DNA of 64,000 nucleotides from Hyphomicrobiales bacterium (lineage in GTDB: Bacteria > Pseudomonadota > Alphaproteobacteria > Rhizobiales > Rhizobiaceae), in assembly GCA_900473185.1 (NCBI GenBank), contig UCKU01000013.1, positions 350,396 to 414,395 on the forward strand, read 5' to 3'. The notes under the pieces are model-generated. The model searched no databases. It worked only from the letters and a program-made list of their open reading frames with translations, and had not been told where the DNA came from. Of this stretch, positions 8,503 to 15,822 are shown one piece after another (within the stretch, counting starts at the first letter, position 1; the number at the start of each line of letters is the position of its first letter). The position numbers were made by a program, and so were the translations under genes.

Positions 8503-9792
8503 TTAGCGGCCGTTTGTATGAGGCCGCGCTGCTTTTTCCACTGACATATCGTCCGGCGGCTCCCGGCCGAAGACGCTGCGGCCGCCAAAGGTCGAGGATT
8601 GCCGGAATTCGCCGGCAACGATTTCCTTGAGGTCCGGGCCAGTGACGTAGCGCTCCATGCTGCGCGACTGGTCGTCGAGCCGGCGTAGGGCCCGCAGTTC
8701 TTCGTCGCGGCCGAGCTTACCTTTCATGACCGCCGATTTCATCACATTGATCGTTTCGTCGTAGACCTTGAGCGGCACGGGAAAGGGGTGTCTGTCCTTG
8801 CCGCCATGAGCGATCGAAAAGCGGGCGGGATCGGAGAAGCGGCAGGGCGCGCCATGCACGACTTCGGCAACGAGCGCCAGCGCCTTGACTGTGCGGGCGC
8901 CGACGCCGGGCACGAGAAGCAGATCTTCGAAATCCACCGGTCCGCGATTGGCAGCTGCGGCAAGGTTGCCGTGCAGACGCCGCAAATTGACGTCGCTTTC
9001 GCGCACATCGTGATGGGCGGGCATGATGAGATGCGGCAACATCAGCTGTGCGGCTGGCTCGGGAGCGGGTGCTGGATCGGCGGCCAGGGCAAGGGCTGCC
9101 GCCTCGCGGACAATGCGGTCCGGCCCAAACGCTGCGAGAAGATCGAGCTGATCGTGGCGGGATTTTTCCGCGCGCCGGTCGGCCAGATTGATGATCTCGC
9201 CCTGCGAGCGGCCTTCGATGGCCGCATGCGGAGAATTGACGAAGCTCTCCAATCCTTCCGAGAACCAGTGGTAGCGCCGCGCCTGACGTTTGTCGCCATT
9301 CATGCCTTGCTGGACGATCACCCAGTGACCATCATCGGCGACGATGAAGCCGTGGAGATAGAGATCGAAACCATCCTGCACGGCTGCGCTGTCCACCTTG
9401 GCGACCAGGCGGCTTGTCTTCGCCAGCCCGGCGCCGTCCAGCCCGGTGCGGTCGCCGATCGCCATCAGTTCGTCCGGCGTCTTGCGCGATTGCGCCCCGC
9501 GTCCACCGCAGACATGCAGGCCGAGTTCTTTCGAAAGCGGCTTCAGCCCACGTTTCAGCGCGCCGAGCACGCTGGTCGTGATGCCGGAGGAATGCCAGTC
9601 CATGCCCATGACGGCGCCGAAGGACTGGAACCAGAAGGGATGGGCAAGCCGGCGCAGAAACTCGTCACGCCCGTAGTGGTGGACGATAGCCTCGGCAATC
9701 AGCGCACCGAGCGTGGTCATGCGGTTGCCCAGCCATGGCGGCACGCGCCCTCCGTGAAGGGGGAGGTCGGCGCTGCCTGCTCTCTGCGACAT
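8503..9792 (-). CDS. DUF763 domain-containing protein (helix-hairpin-helix)
   Basis: This is a conserved protein of unknown function of about 429 residues. The N-terminus (SADLPLHGGRVPPWL) and WFQSFGAVMGMDWHSSG are recognisable DUF763 segments. A helix-hairpin-helix-like LLLVPGVGARTVKAL lies about two thirds along, suggesting nucleic-acid binding. The frame opens at 9846, but the ATG at 9792 has AGAGGAAG directly upstream and matches the family start, so it is chosen. It is convergent with the preceding operon and stands alone. It might act in DNA repair, but this is inference. Confidence 0.85.
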   Translation of the reverse strand: MSQRAGSADLPLHGGRVPPWLGNRMTTLGALIAEAIVHHYGRDEFLRRLAHPFWFQSFGAVMGMDWHSSGITTSVLGALKRGLKPLSKELGLHVCGGRGAQSRKTPDELMAIGDRTGLDGAGLAKTSRLVAKVDSAAVQDGFDLYLHGFIVADDGHWVIVQQGMNGDKRQARRYHWFSEGLESFVNSPHAAIEGRSQGEIINLADRRAEKSRHDQLDLLAAFGPDRIVREAAALALAADPAPAPEPAAQLMLPHLIMPAHHDVRESDVNLRRLHGNLAAAANRGPVDFEDLLLVPGVGARTVKALALVAEVVHGAPCRFSDPARFSIAHGGKDRHPFPVPLKVYDETINVMKSAVMKGKLGRDEELRALRRLDDQSRSMERYVTGPDLKEIVAGEFRQSSTFGGRSVFGREPPDDMSVEKAARPHTNGR

Positions 9793-10011
9793 GCTTCCTC
9801 TTTCTGCCTGCAATCTGCTGCGATCGACTGGATCACCCGATGGCACAGCTATCCGTCAAAATCGGGGCGATGGCAATAAATTCCTATCTCCGAGTGCCCT
9901 CTCCACTGCACCAGCAAAATAAGCATCAAAAGATGCGATTTTCGACCTGTCCGCGGAACCGAAGCCCGGCGTTCCTAATTTCTATCTGTACCGGGAACGG
10001 GAGATCGCGTC

Positions 10012-10593
10012 ATGAAGTCGCTTGCTGCGCCATCCATCTGTCTGGCAGTGGTCGGGATCGTTCTGGCCGGCGGTCTGGGATTTGCATCCTATGGGTTCCG
10101 CGAGCCGGAACCCCATCATTTCGCCAATCTCGATGCGCCGCTCTGGACGACGACACCGACACGCGTTGATCCCCGAACACAAGATTACGAGCGCCTTCCG
10201 CCCCTCCAGGCCATGGCGGACGACGCTTCGCTTTCAAAGCCCGCCAATCTCGTCGGCATTGCAGCCATCGCGCCGCCTGATGCAGCCGTGGCGGGTGCGA
10301 TTGAGCCGCCGAAGCAGGAATGGATGGCTGACGGCCATCATCTCAGCCTATGCCAGCAACGCTACCGGTCCTATAATGTGGCTGACAATTCATACCAGCC
10401 TTTTGACGGCGGACCCCGCAAGCCCTGCATAATCGAAGACAGAGAGCTTTCCGTCGGACTACCGGCGGCCGATACAAGCCCCAACCCGCATATATCATGG
10501 TGTGCCGCGCGCTATAATTCCTATCGCGCCTTGGACAATACCTATCAGCCGTTCAGCGGGCCAAGACGTCCGTGCGTTTCTCCCATTATCTGA
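10012..10593 (+). CDS. BA14K-family exported protein with two BA14K motifs
   Basis: This 193-residue protein has an N-terminal hydrophobic segment (residues 5-27) acting as signal or anchor. Two copies of the BA14K signature follow: CQQRYRSYNVADNSYQPF near residue 118 and WCAARYNSYRALDNTYQPF near residue 162, each ending in a conserved RKPC or RRPC. BA14K proteins are cell-envelope proteins of Rhizobiales, first known as a Brucella immunoreactive antigen with lectin-like behaviour. The two-repeat form is longer than the single-motif prototype. The regulator is unknown. Confidence 0.85.
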   Translation: MKSLAAPSICLAVVGIVLAGGLGFASYGFREPEPHHFANLDAPLWTTTPTRVDPRTQDYERLPPLQAMADDASLSKPANLVGIAAIAPPDAAVAGAIEPPKQEWMADGHHLSLCQQRYRSYNVADNSYQPFDGGPRKPCIIEDRELSVGLPAADTSPNPHISWCAARYNSYRALDNTYQPFSGPRRPCVSPII

Positions 10594-10657
10594 GCGAAGG
10601 CATTTTTCTTGCTGTCAGAAGGTTGCGTCCCCGAGGGGCGACCGTTCTTGTGATCCC

Positions 10658-10734
10658 GGACCAAAGTTCCAGACCGTCTGGCACCTATGTCCGACCGTCT
10701 TGCAATTTCGGAACAAGCGGTCAATCTCATGCTT
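10658..10734 (+). promoter_or_regulatory. Candidate promoter with phased GGAC-type boxes before the Gly/Asn-rich gene
   Basis: GGACCAAAGTTCC (10658-10670) and GGCACCTATGTCC (10680-10692) are 22 bp apart and closely resemble the box array at 13637-13692. They are followed by GGAAC (10710-10714), N16 and GCTT (10731-10734), a one-turn variant of the EcfG -35/-10 pattern with a weak -10. The start codon of the downstream gene is at 10763. Confidence 0.4.
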
Positions 10735-10762
10735 CCTGCTTTGAGCAGCCACTTGAGGAAGA

Positions 10763-11335
10763 ATGACAAGGCAAGCGACGATGGTGATCTCCAAGCGCAA
10801 TTTTCTGATGGGCTGCGGCGCGAGTTTTCTTGCCGCTGCGCCGCTGAAGGTTGATGTGGCGGGTTCCTTTCCCTCGCTCGCCAGCCAAGCAGCCTTTGCA
10901 AAGAACGATAACGGCAATGGCGGAGGAAATGGGAACGGCAACGGCGGTAATGGCGGAGGGAATGGAAACGGCAACGGCGGAGGGGGTGGAAATGGCAACG
11001 GCGGCGGAAATGGAAATGGTAATGGTAATGGTAATGGCGGGGGAAACGGCAACGGCGGGGGGAACGGAAACGGTAATTCGGGTGGCAGCGGCAACAGCAG
11101 CGGGGGCGGCCGATCCAGCTCGAACGGGGCCGGCGGTACAGGCAATACGCCCTCGACATCAGGAGCACGCGCGACCGAAGACACGGACGGCTCGATCGAT
11201 GTCCGGCATACGAATGGAATAACCGAAACCCTTCGTGCAGGACGTTACATCATGAAGGACTCGAAAGGCCGCACGATTATCAACCGGCGGGCGACATCGG
11301 CTGACAGCACGCGGCTGACGCGCCTCCTGCGCTAG
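10763..11335 (+). CDS. Exported glycine/asparagine-repeat protein
   Basis: This 190-residue protein has a Tat-like leader (SKRNFLMGCGASFLAAAPL) followed from about residue 48 by roughly 65 residues of almost pure Gly and Asn in GNGNGG units. A Ser/Gly linker leads to a C-terminal 60-residue folded-looking part (TDGSIDVRHTNGITETLRAG...). GAGGAAG precedes the ATG at 10763. An internal ATG at 10781 would shorten the leader. It may be a surface or matrix structural protein. It converges on, and overlaps by four bases, the response-regulator gene, whose own promoter has the same operator-like boxes. The function is not recognised. Confidence 0.75.
   Translation: MTRQATMVISKRNFLMGCGASFLAAAPLKVDVAGSFPSLASQAAFAKNDNGNGGGNGNGNGGNGGGNGNGNGGGGGNGNGGGNGNGNGNGNGGGNGNGGGNGNGNSGGSGNSSGGGRSSSNGAGGTGNTPSTSGARATEDTDGSIDVRHTNGITETLRAGRYIMKDSKGRTIINRRATSADSTRLTRLLR
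10909..11100 (+). repeat. Low-complexity GGNGGN-coding repeat
   Basis: Short imperfect repeats of GGAAATGGNAACGGC type encode the Gly/Asn tract. The reverse strand reads as a spurious proline-rich frame. Such tracts are prone to length change. Confidence 0.8.
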
Positions 11336-11955
11336 CGTTTTTCGCGCCAACGCAAGGCAGCTTCCGTCCTGTTCGTTACACCGAGCTTTGTCAGGATCTG
11401 GGTCATATGATGCTTTACCGTCTTCTCCTGCAGATCGAGACGCAGGCCGATGTGCTTGTTTGAAAGGCCTTGCGCAACGAGATCCATCACCTCGCGTTCC
11501 CGAGGAGTAAGCGCGTCCCTGTCCGATGCCTGCCCGCTCAAGGAATATTCCATGACTTTGGCTGACATCGCCGGGGAGACGTAGCGGGCTCCCTTGAAGA
11601 CGGTGCGGATGGCGTCCGCCAGACCGCGGGAGCCGACACCCTTGAGGATGTAACCTTTTGCGCCGCGTTGCAGCGCTTCAACTAGCGTATCGACTTCCTC
11701 TGAAGCCGTGAGCATGAGAATTTTGGTCTCGGGGCTTAGGGACAGGATCTCGTCGATCACCGAAAGGCCGTCCCCGGGCATCGACACATCGAGAAGCAGC
11801 ACGTCCGGACGGGCATCGGCGGCGATCATTGCTGCATCAGATGTGTTGGCTCCTTCTCCCACAACGACAAAATCGCTGACCTCGGAGAGGCTGCGGGTCA
11901 CCCCCTCGCGGAACAGGGGATGGTCGTCTACGACGCCGATTTTGATGGACGTCAT
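11332..11955 (-). CDS. LuxR/FixJ-type (NarL family) response regulator
   Basis: This 207-residue two-component regulator has an N-terminal receiver domain with acidic pocket VVDDHPLF, phosphoacceptor aspartate in LLLDVSMPG, switch threonine in MLTAS and conserved lysine in YILKG. The C-terminal LuxR helix-turn-helix has LTPREREVMDLVAQGLSNKH and KTVKHHMTQILTKLGV. It lies one base after the histidine kinase gene, so the two form a cognate pair. The GGAC-type palindromes upstream of this operon and of the Gly/Asn-rich gene are good candidates for its binding sites, but that is inference. Confidence 0.93.
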   Translation of the reverse strand: MTSIKIGVVDDHPLFREGVTRSLSEVSDFVVVGEGANTSDAAMIAADARPDVLLLDVSMPGDGLSVIDEILSLSPETKILMLTASEEVDTLVEALQRGAKGYILKGVGSRGLADAIRTVFKGARYVSPAMSAKVMEYSLSGQASDRDALTPREREVMDLVAQGLSNKHIGLRLDLQEKTVKHHMTQILTKLGVTNRTEAALRWREKR

Positions 11956-11956
11956 C

Positions 11957-13345
11957 CTATTCCTCCACTTCCATAGGCGCGAAGGTCATGATGACAGTCG
12001 TTCCGCCTTCGCCGGTTCTTATGTCGAATTCGCCGCCAAGGCTATCGATCCGTTCTTTGAGTCCCGCAAGGCCGAGGCTCGCCGGCCTCACCTGCGTCGG
12101 GTCAAAACCCTCGCCTCGGTCACTGACTTCGACGCGGACGGCGCCGCCGTGTGATGTTGCCCTTACCGCCTGCTCCACGCCGCCGCCGTGGCGATAGGCA
12201 TTGTTGAGCGCCTCCTGAACGAAGCGGTAGATACAAATTTTGAGAGCGGGGGCAAGTTCCGGATCGTCCTCGTCGATTATTGTATCGACGGTCGTGCCGG
12301 TCTTCTCCTGGTGGGCTTCGACAACGCGTTTCACGACCTCCGTAATCGAAGCCTTCTCGATTTGCGGCAGAACCAGACCCTTGCAGATGTCGCGGATCTC
12401 CTTCATCGCCTCGGCGAGACTCGAACGGATCCAACTGAGCTCCTTTTCGCGCGCCTCCGGCTGGACAGCGGCGTCGACCAGCAGGTTGCTGTCGAGACGC
12501 AGCGAGGCATAGGCGATGTGCTGCGCAGGGCCGTCATGCAGATCGGCACCGATGCCGCGCAAATAGGTTTCATTCAAAGCCGCTGCGCGCCGGGAAGACA
12601 ATTGAAGCCTGCGTTGCAGACCGCGATTTTCGGTGAGAAGTGCGGAGAGTTCGTCTACCCTGGCCTTTAACGCTTCGCGCTGCACTTCGATCGTATGGCT
12701 GCCGCGGAAGACAAGAATGGAGAGGGTGAGGAAGAAAATCGCGGTCAGGCCAGCCACGGCCAGCCAGCTCCAGAGCCGTGCCTGCGCAAGGCTGTCTTCC
12801 AGCCCTTCTGCTGTCTCATAGAATTCAAGCACAGCCACGGCCTCTCCCGACCAAGGCTGCAAAACAGGATTGTAGATTTCCATGAGCGCCCTGCCGAGAT
12901 TACGCTCTTCGGCGCTTTCGGGGTCGCTTGCGACTTCGTAACGCGCGACCAGCGAGCCGGCAAATGCCTGGGCGAGCTTGTCATTGACAGGAAATGTCTT
13001 TCCCACCAGTTCCTTTTCATTGGAGTAGAGAATCGTGCCATCACGGCGCCACAGCTTGAACGACACGAGACGGCGGCCAAGCGCGCCCTGTCCGAGCGTT
13101 TCGTCGAGCGCCTGGGCGCTTCCTTCGTCGAGCAGCGCTTCCGTCTGCATGTCGGGAAGCAGGGGCGCGACGACGCTATCGACGTAGAGCGCTGTCGCAG
13201 CCCCGGAATTGTGGATAACGGCATCCTCGATGAGATGGGTGACGATAAGCCCGATGACGAACATTGCGCCAAGGGAAACAAACCCTCCCGTGATGAAGAA
13301 TTGGGAGGCAAGGGAGCGGGCATTCCACCGTATGAGCCAGTTCAT
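11957..13345 (-). CDS. Sensor histidine kinase (HisKA_3 / NarX-type)
   Basis: This membrane sensor has about 462 residues. A first membrane helix (about residues 12-35) and a second (near residue 200) bracket a periplasmic sensory domain with LFSNEKELVG-like PAS/Cache features. A coiled-coil linker leads to the dimerisation box GADLHDGPAQHIAYASLRLD (phospho-histidine) and a HATPase domain (FVQEALNNAYRHGGG, GLAGLKERIDSLGG). The frame opens at 13423, but that would overlap the small upstream gene; the ATG at 13345 begins at MNWLIRWNARS. The signal is unknown. Confidence 0.9.
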   Translation of the reverse strand: MNWLIRWNARSLASQFFITGGFVSLGAMFVIGLIVTHLIEDAVIHNSGAATALYVDSVVAPLLPDMQTEALLDEGSAQALDETLGQGALGRRLVSFKLWRRDGTILYSNEKELVGKTFPVNDKLAQAFAGSLVARYEVASDPESAEERNLGRALMEIYNPVLQPWSGEAVAVLEFYETAEGLEDSLAQARLWSWLAVAGLTAIFFLTLSILVFRGSHTIEVQREALKARVDELSALLTENRGLQRRLQLSSRRAAALNETYLRGIGADLHDGPAQHIAYASLRLDSNLLVDAAVQPEAREKELSWIRSSLAEAMKEIRDICKGLVLPQIEKASITEVVKRVVEAHQEKTGTTVDTIIDEDDPELAPALKICIYRFVQEALNNAYRHGGGVEQAVRATSHGGAVRVEVSDRGEGFDPTQVRPASLGLAGLKERIDSLGGEFDIRTGEGGTTVIMTFAPMEVEE

Positions 13346-13403
13346 TTCCAACCTGATTTGCGACGATCCATGCAAACTATCGCTTTGGCTGGACTTTTCC
13401 AGT

Positions 13404-13574
13404 TCACCTAGCCTGGATGACATCGACGCCAGGAACGCTTGCGGTCAACTGATCGGTATCGCCCGACATGGCTGTGCCGAAGACATAGAGCATGACGGCA
13501 AGAAAGATGACGAGTGCCAGCAGGGATGCGTTCCACGCGCTGGAAACTCCCGGGATTTCGTTCCTGTCACCCAT
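13404..13574 (-). CDS. Small single-pass membrane protein
   Basis: This 56-residue protein starts at an ATG with a strong ribosome site (AAGGAGT). It has a hydrophilic start (MGDRNEIPGVSS), one membrane helix (LLALVIFLAVMLYVFGTAM) and a short C-terminal tail. The longer open frame reaching 13781 is not used, because a promoter-like GGAAC-N16-CGTT and phased operators lie inside it. It lies 58 bp before the kinase gene and is probably its first operon partner, perhaps a sensor accessory. The family is not recognised. Confidence 0.7.
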   Translation of the reverse strand: MGDRNEIPGVSSAWNASLLALVIFLAVMLYVFGTAMSGDTDQLTASVPGVDVIQAR

Positions 13575-13604
13575 GACTGAACTCCTTCTTTCGATGGAGG
13601 TCCG

Positions 13605-13629
13605 AACGGGTGGGGAGACAGGGTGTTCC
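13605..13629 (-). promoter_or_regulatory. EcfG-type promoter of the small protein/kinase/regulator operon
   Basis: On the minus strand GGAAC (13629-13625), exactly 16 bases, then CGTT (13608-13605) match the Rhizobiales general-stress sigma factor EcfG/RpoE2 consensus without mismatch. The -10 ends 30 bases before the ATG at 13574. Confidence 0.6.
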
Positions 13630-13636
13630 GGATCTG

Positions 13637-13692
13637 GGACTTCAGTCCGCGCGTCATCGGACCAAAGTCCGAAGCGACCCCGACTGAGGTCC
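13637..13692. promoter_or_regulatory. Three phased 12-bp operator-like palindromes
   Basis: GGACTTCAGTCC (13637-13648), GGACCAAAGTCC (13659-13670) and CGACTGAGGTCC (13681-13692) start exactly 22 bp apart, two helical turns. The nearest is seven bases upstream of the GGAAC element. They look like an activator array, probably for the LuxR-type regulator of the same operon. The rest of 13693-13980 shows no gene. Confidence 0.55.
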
Positions 13693-13980
13693 GAGCGTCG
13701 GAACAACGAGCCCGGAAAACGATCCAGAGGCTTTGCGGTACCTGTCATCGCGATCCTGTTGGCGATGGCGGGAATTATCACCGCACCCGTTGCTATAGGG
13801 GATCGCGATGAGCGTCGCGGCGGCCAACGGGATGTGAATGCCCGCGATGACAGTTACCGCACGCCTGTGTCAAATGGTTCTCGAACTGGCAGTATCCAGG
13901 CCAGTCGGTAGCCATGCCATGAAGACGATTTGAAAGAGTATCGCTCGCGTCAATCTGGAACAGACGGATGTTGTCGGCCG

Positions 13981-14958
13981 TCAACGCGACAATGCTTGCC
14001 AGGGCGAAAGTCTTCCAAAGAACTTAGTGATGGCCGAGAGCGAGGCAGCCCGTATGCGCAACAGTCTCTGCCGGCGTAGGGCATCGACGCGCGTTCCCGG
14101 TGCCTTCGCGAGCGCCGCCCTGGCCGCCCTTACGGGCTCTACCAGACTGGCGGCGACGTCCGGCAAGGCATCCACTTCCGCCTCGAGGCGTGTGAGATAG
14201 GCGTTCAGCCCATCGGCAGCGGCCTGCCGTAGCCGGCGGGTCGGAGCGTTGTGGAGTCTGCGCGTCGCCCAGCGCAGATGTTCTTCGGCATGTCGGTGCA
14301 GTGCCTGCGGATGCTTGTAGGCCCTGTGGTCGCCAAGCATGTCGGCGACAAATGCCACTTCTCCGAGTTCGCCGCAGCGCCACCAAAGCTCCATATCCTG
14401 CAGATACTGCCAGGCCGGGTCCCAGCGCCCGGCCTTGAAGAAGACGTCCGTGCGGATCGTTGCGCCCGGCATTGCGACCATATTGTTGAGCAGCAGCAAT
14501 TCCCGAAACGCCTCACCGCTGTTGCTGTAACTCCACCCGAAGCGGTGGCCGGGAATGGGATCACCCTCATAGGTGATCTGCCGGAAACGGCCGTGGATCA
14601 GGGCAGGGTGGCGCATTGCCGCGCGCCCGATGGCGCGTAACGCCCCGGGAGCGAGACGGTCGTCGGCATGCAGGGTGACGAGGTAATCGGCATTCGCGCC
14701 GGCCGTATAGGCGCGATTCCAGTTGTCCGTGCGCGGCACGGTGTCTCGGTGAAGGGCCGGCTTCAGCAATGGAGATGAGTAGGATGCGATCATTTCCCGG
14801 CTGCCGTCCGTGGAGCCGTTGTCGCAGATATGGACCTCGAAGTTCGGATAGTCTTGCGCCAGAGCGCTGTCGAGCGCCTCCGCAAGTGTCTCAGCGTTGT
14901 TGTAGCAGGGTATGATAATGGCGAGAGAGGGTAATCTGCTCGATGTCCCGGCTGTCAT
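13981..14958 (-). CDS. Family 2 glycosyltransferase
   Basis: This inverting GT-A glycosyltransferase has about 325 residues. It shows LAIIIPCYNNAETLAEALDS at the start, CDNGSTDGS nucleotide-binding motif, the metal motif LHADDRLAPG and an acceptor-side ELWWRCGELGE. The frame opens at 15054, but the ATG at 14958 with GGGAG upstream begins just before the GT fold. A basic C-terminal helical region follows the catalytic domain. It lies 120 bp after the nucleotidyltransferase operon in the same direction and probably adds a sugar made by that cassette. Confidence 0.87.
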   Translation of the reverse strand: MTAGTSSRLPSLAIIIPCYNNAETLAEALDSALAQDYPNFEVHICDNGSTDGSREMIASYSSPLLKPALHRDTVPRTDNWNRAYTAGANADYLVTLHADDRLAPGALRAIGRAAMRHPALIHGRFRQITYEGDPIPGHRFGWSYSNSGEAFRELLLLNNMVAMPGATIRTDVFFKAGRWDPAWQYLQDMELWWRCGELGEVAFVADMLGDHRAYKHPQALHRHAEEHLRWATRRLHNAPTRRLRQAAADGLNAYLTRLEAEVDALPDVAASLVEPVRAARAALAKAPGTRVDALRRQRLLRIRAASLSAITKFFGRLSPWQALSR

Positions 14959-15078
14959 GATGAACTCCCGTTTACTATGTCCCCTGATCCCGTGAACGCG
15001 TGTCGAAGGGATCGTTAACAAGGCTCCGCCCGTCGCGGTCGAAGTGGACGGCACCAGTATTTTCCCCCTTCTTAGCCG

Positions 15079-15822
15079 CTAGCCGGCAAGGGTCACGTCT
15101 GCGATCTTGACATCGAACACGTCACGCGCCGGCTGCGTCCGGACATCGAAGCCATGTGCGACCACGCCGTTCAGCATCGGGCAGACAAAGAGCAGGCCGT
15201 TGTGCGAAAGGCGCGCCCGGTTCTGCAGGCTGTGGGCCAGAGCCAGATGAAAAACGGCTACGTTGCGGAAGGCATAGACGCCTGCCGATGCATTCTCGGA
15301 GATGACGACCTTTTCCCTCGCTTCCAGCATCCGGCCATCATCTCCAAGCCTGATATAGCTGTATTGCGGATGGTGGGAGCCAAATGTGAGTGCGAGACCG
15401 CCGAGATTGGGGTCGGCGGCAAAGATTGCCGCAATATCCGCATCGCTGTCGAACATGATATCGCAGAGATCGACGACAACAGGCGCATCCGGAAAAGCGA
15501 CGAGTGCCAGACCGGCCGCAGCACTGCAAGCAGCGCCACCGCTCATTTCGGACAGCCAGACGATCCGTGCTGTCGGATAGCGTGCCTGTAATGTTTCCCG
15601 TGCGTAACGCCGCGATGCAGGCCTGTCCCGCAGCACGAAAACAGGCACAACCGCGTTGCTCCACCAGGGACGCGCCTCCAGCGTGGCGCCGAGCAAGGTC
15701 GTCTTTCCAACCGGCATTTCCGCCTTCACCGAGCCGTCAGGCCGCTCAAAATCATTCCCGGCCATGGGAATGATGATGTTCAGCGGCGCTGTCGCGCCCG
15801 GGCTGGCTCCGACGTCATGCAT
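15079..15822 (-). CDS. Nucleotidyltransferase-fold protein (third domain copy, divergent)
   Basis: This 247-residue protein is built like the sugar-nucleotidyltransferase domains of the gene upstream: IIIPMAGNDF at the start, VVDLCDIMFDSD in place of ANSDQVVD, HPQYSYIRLGDDG and VVISENASAGVYAFR. The glycine-rich GxGSRF signature is replaced by GNDFERPDG and the RPKPF motif is altered, so catalysis is uncertain. The ATG at 15822 overlaps the previous gene by eight bases. It may be a partner or pseudoenzyme of the tandem protein. Confidence 0.75.
   Translation of the reverse strand: MHDVGASPGATAPLNIIIPMAGNDFERPDGSVKAEMPVGKTTLLGATLEARPWWSNAVVPVFVLRDRPASRRYARETLQARYPTARIVWLSEMSGGAACSAAAGLALVAFPDAPVVVDLCDIMFDSDADIAAIFAADPNLGGLALTFGSHHPQYSYIRLGDDGRMLEAREKVVISENASAGVYAFRNVAVFHLALAHSLQNRARLSHNGLLFVCPMLNGVVAHGFDVRTQPARDVFDVKIADVTLAG

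Noticed and set aside
10903..11100. CRISPR-like or tandem-repeat array
   Set aside because: Repeats are short, imperfect, in frame and without spacers; they encode Gly/Asn.
10615..11184. Proline-rich minus-strand frames opposite the Gly/Asn-repeat gene
   Set aside because: They are the reverse reading of the GGN repeat tract and cross the promoter region; they have no ribosome site.
13575..13781. N-terminal extension of the small membrane protein
   Set aside because: It would run through the promoter and phased operators, and AAGGAG stands just before the ATG at 13574.
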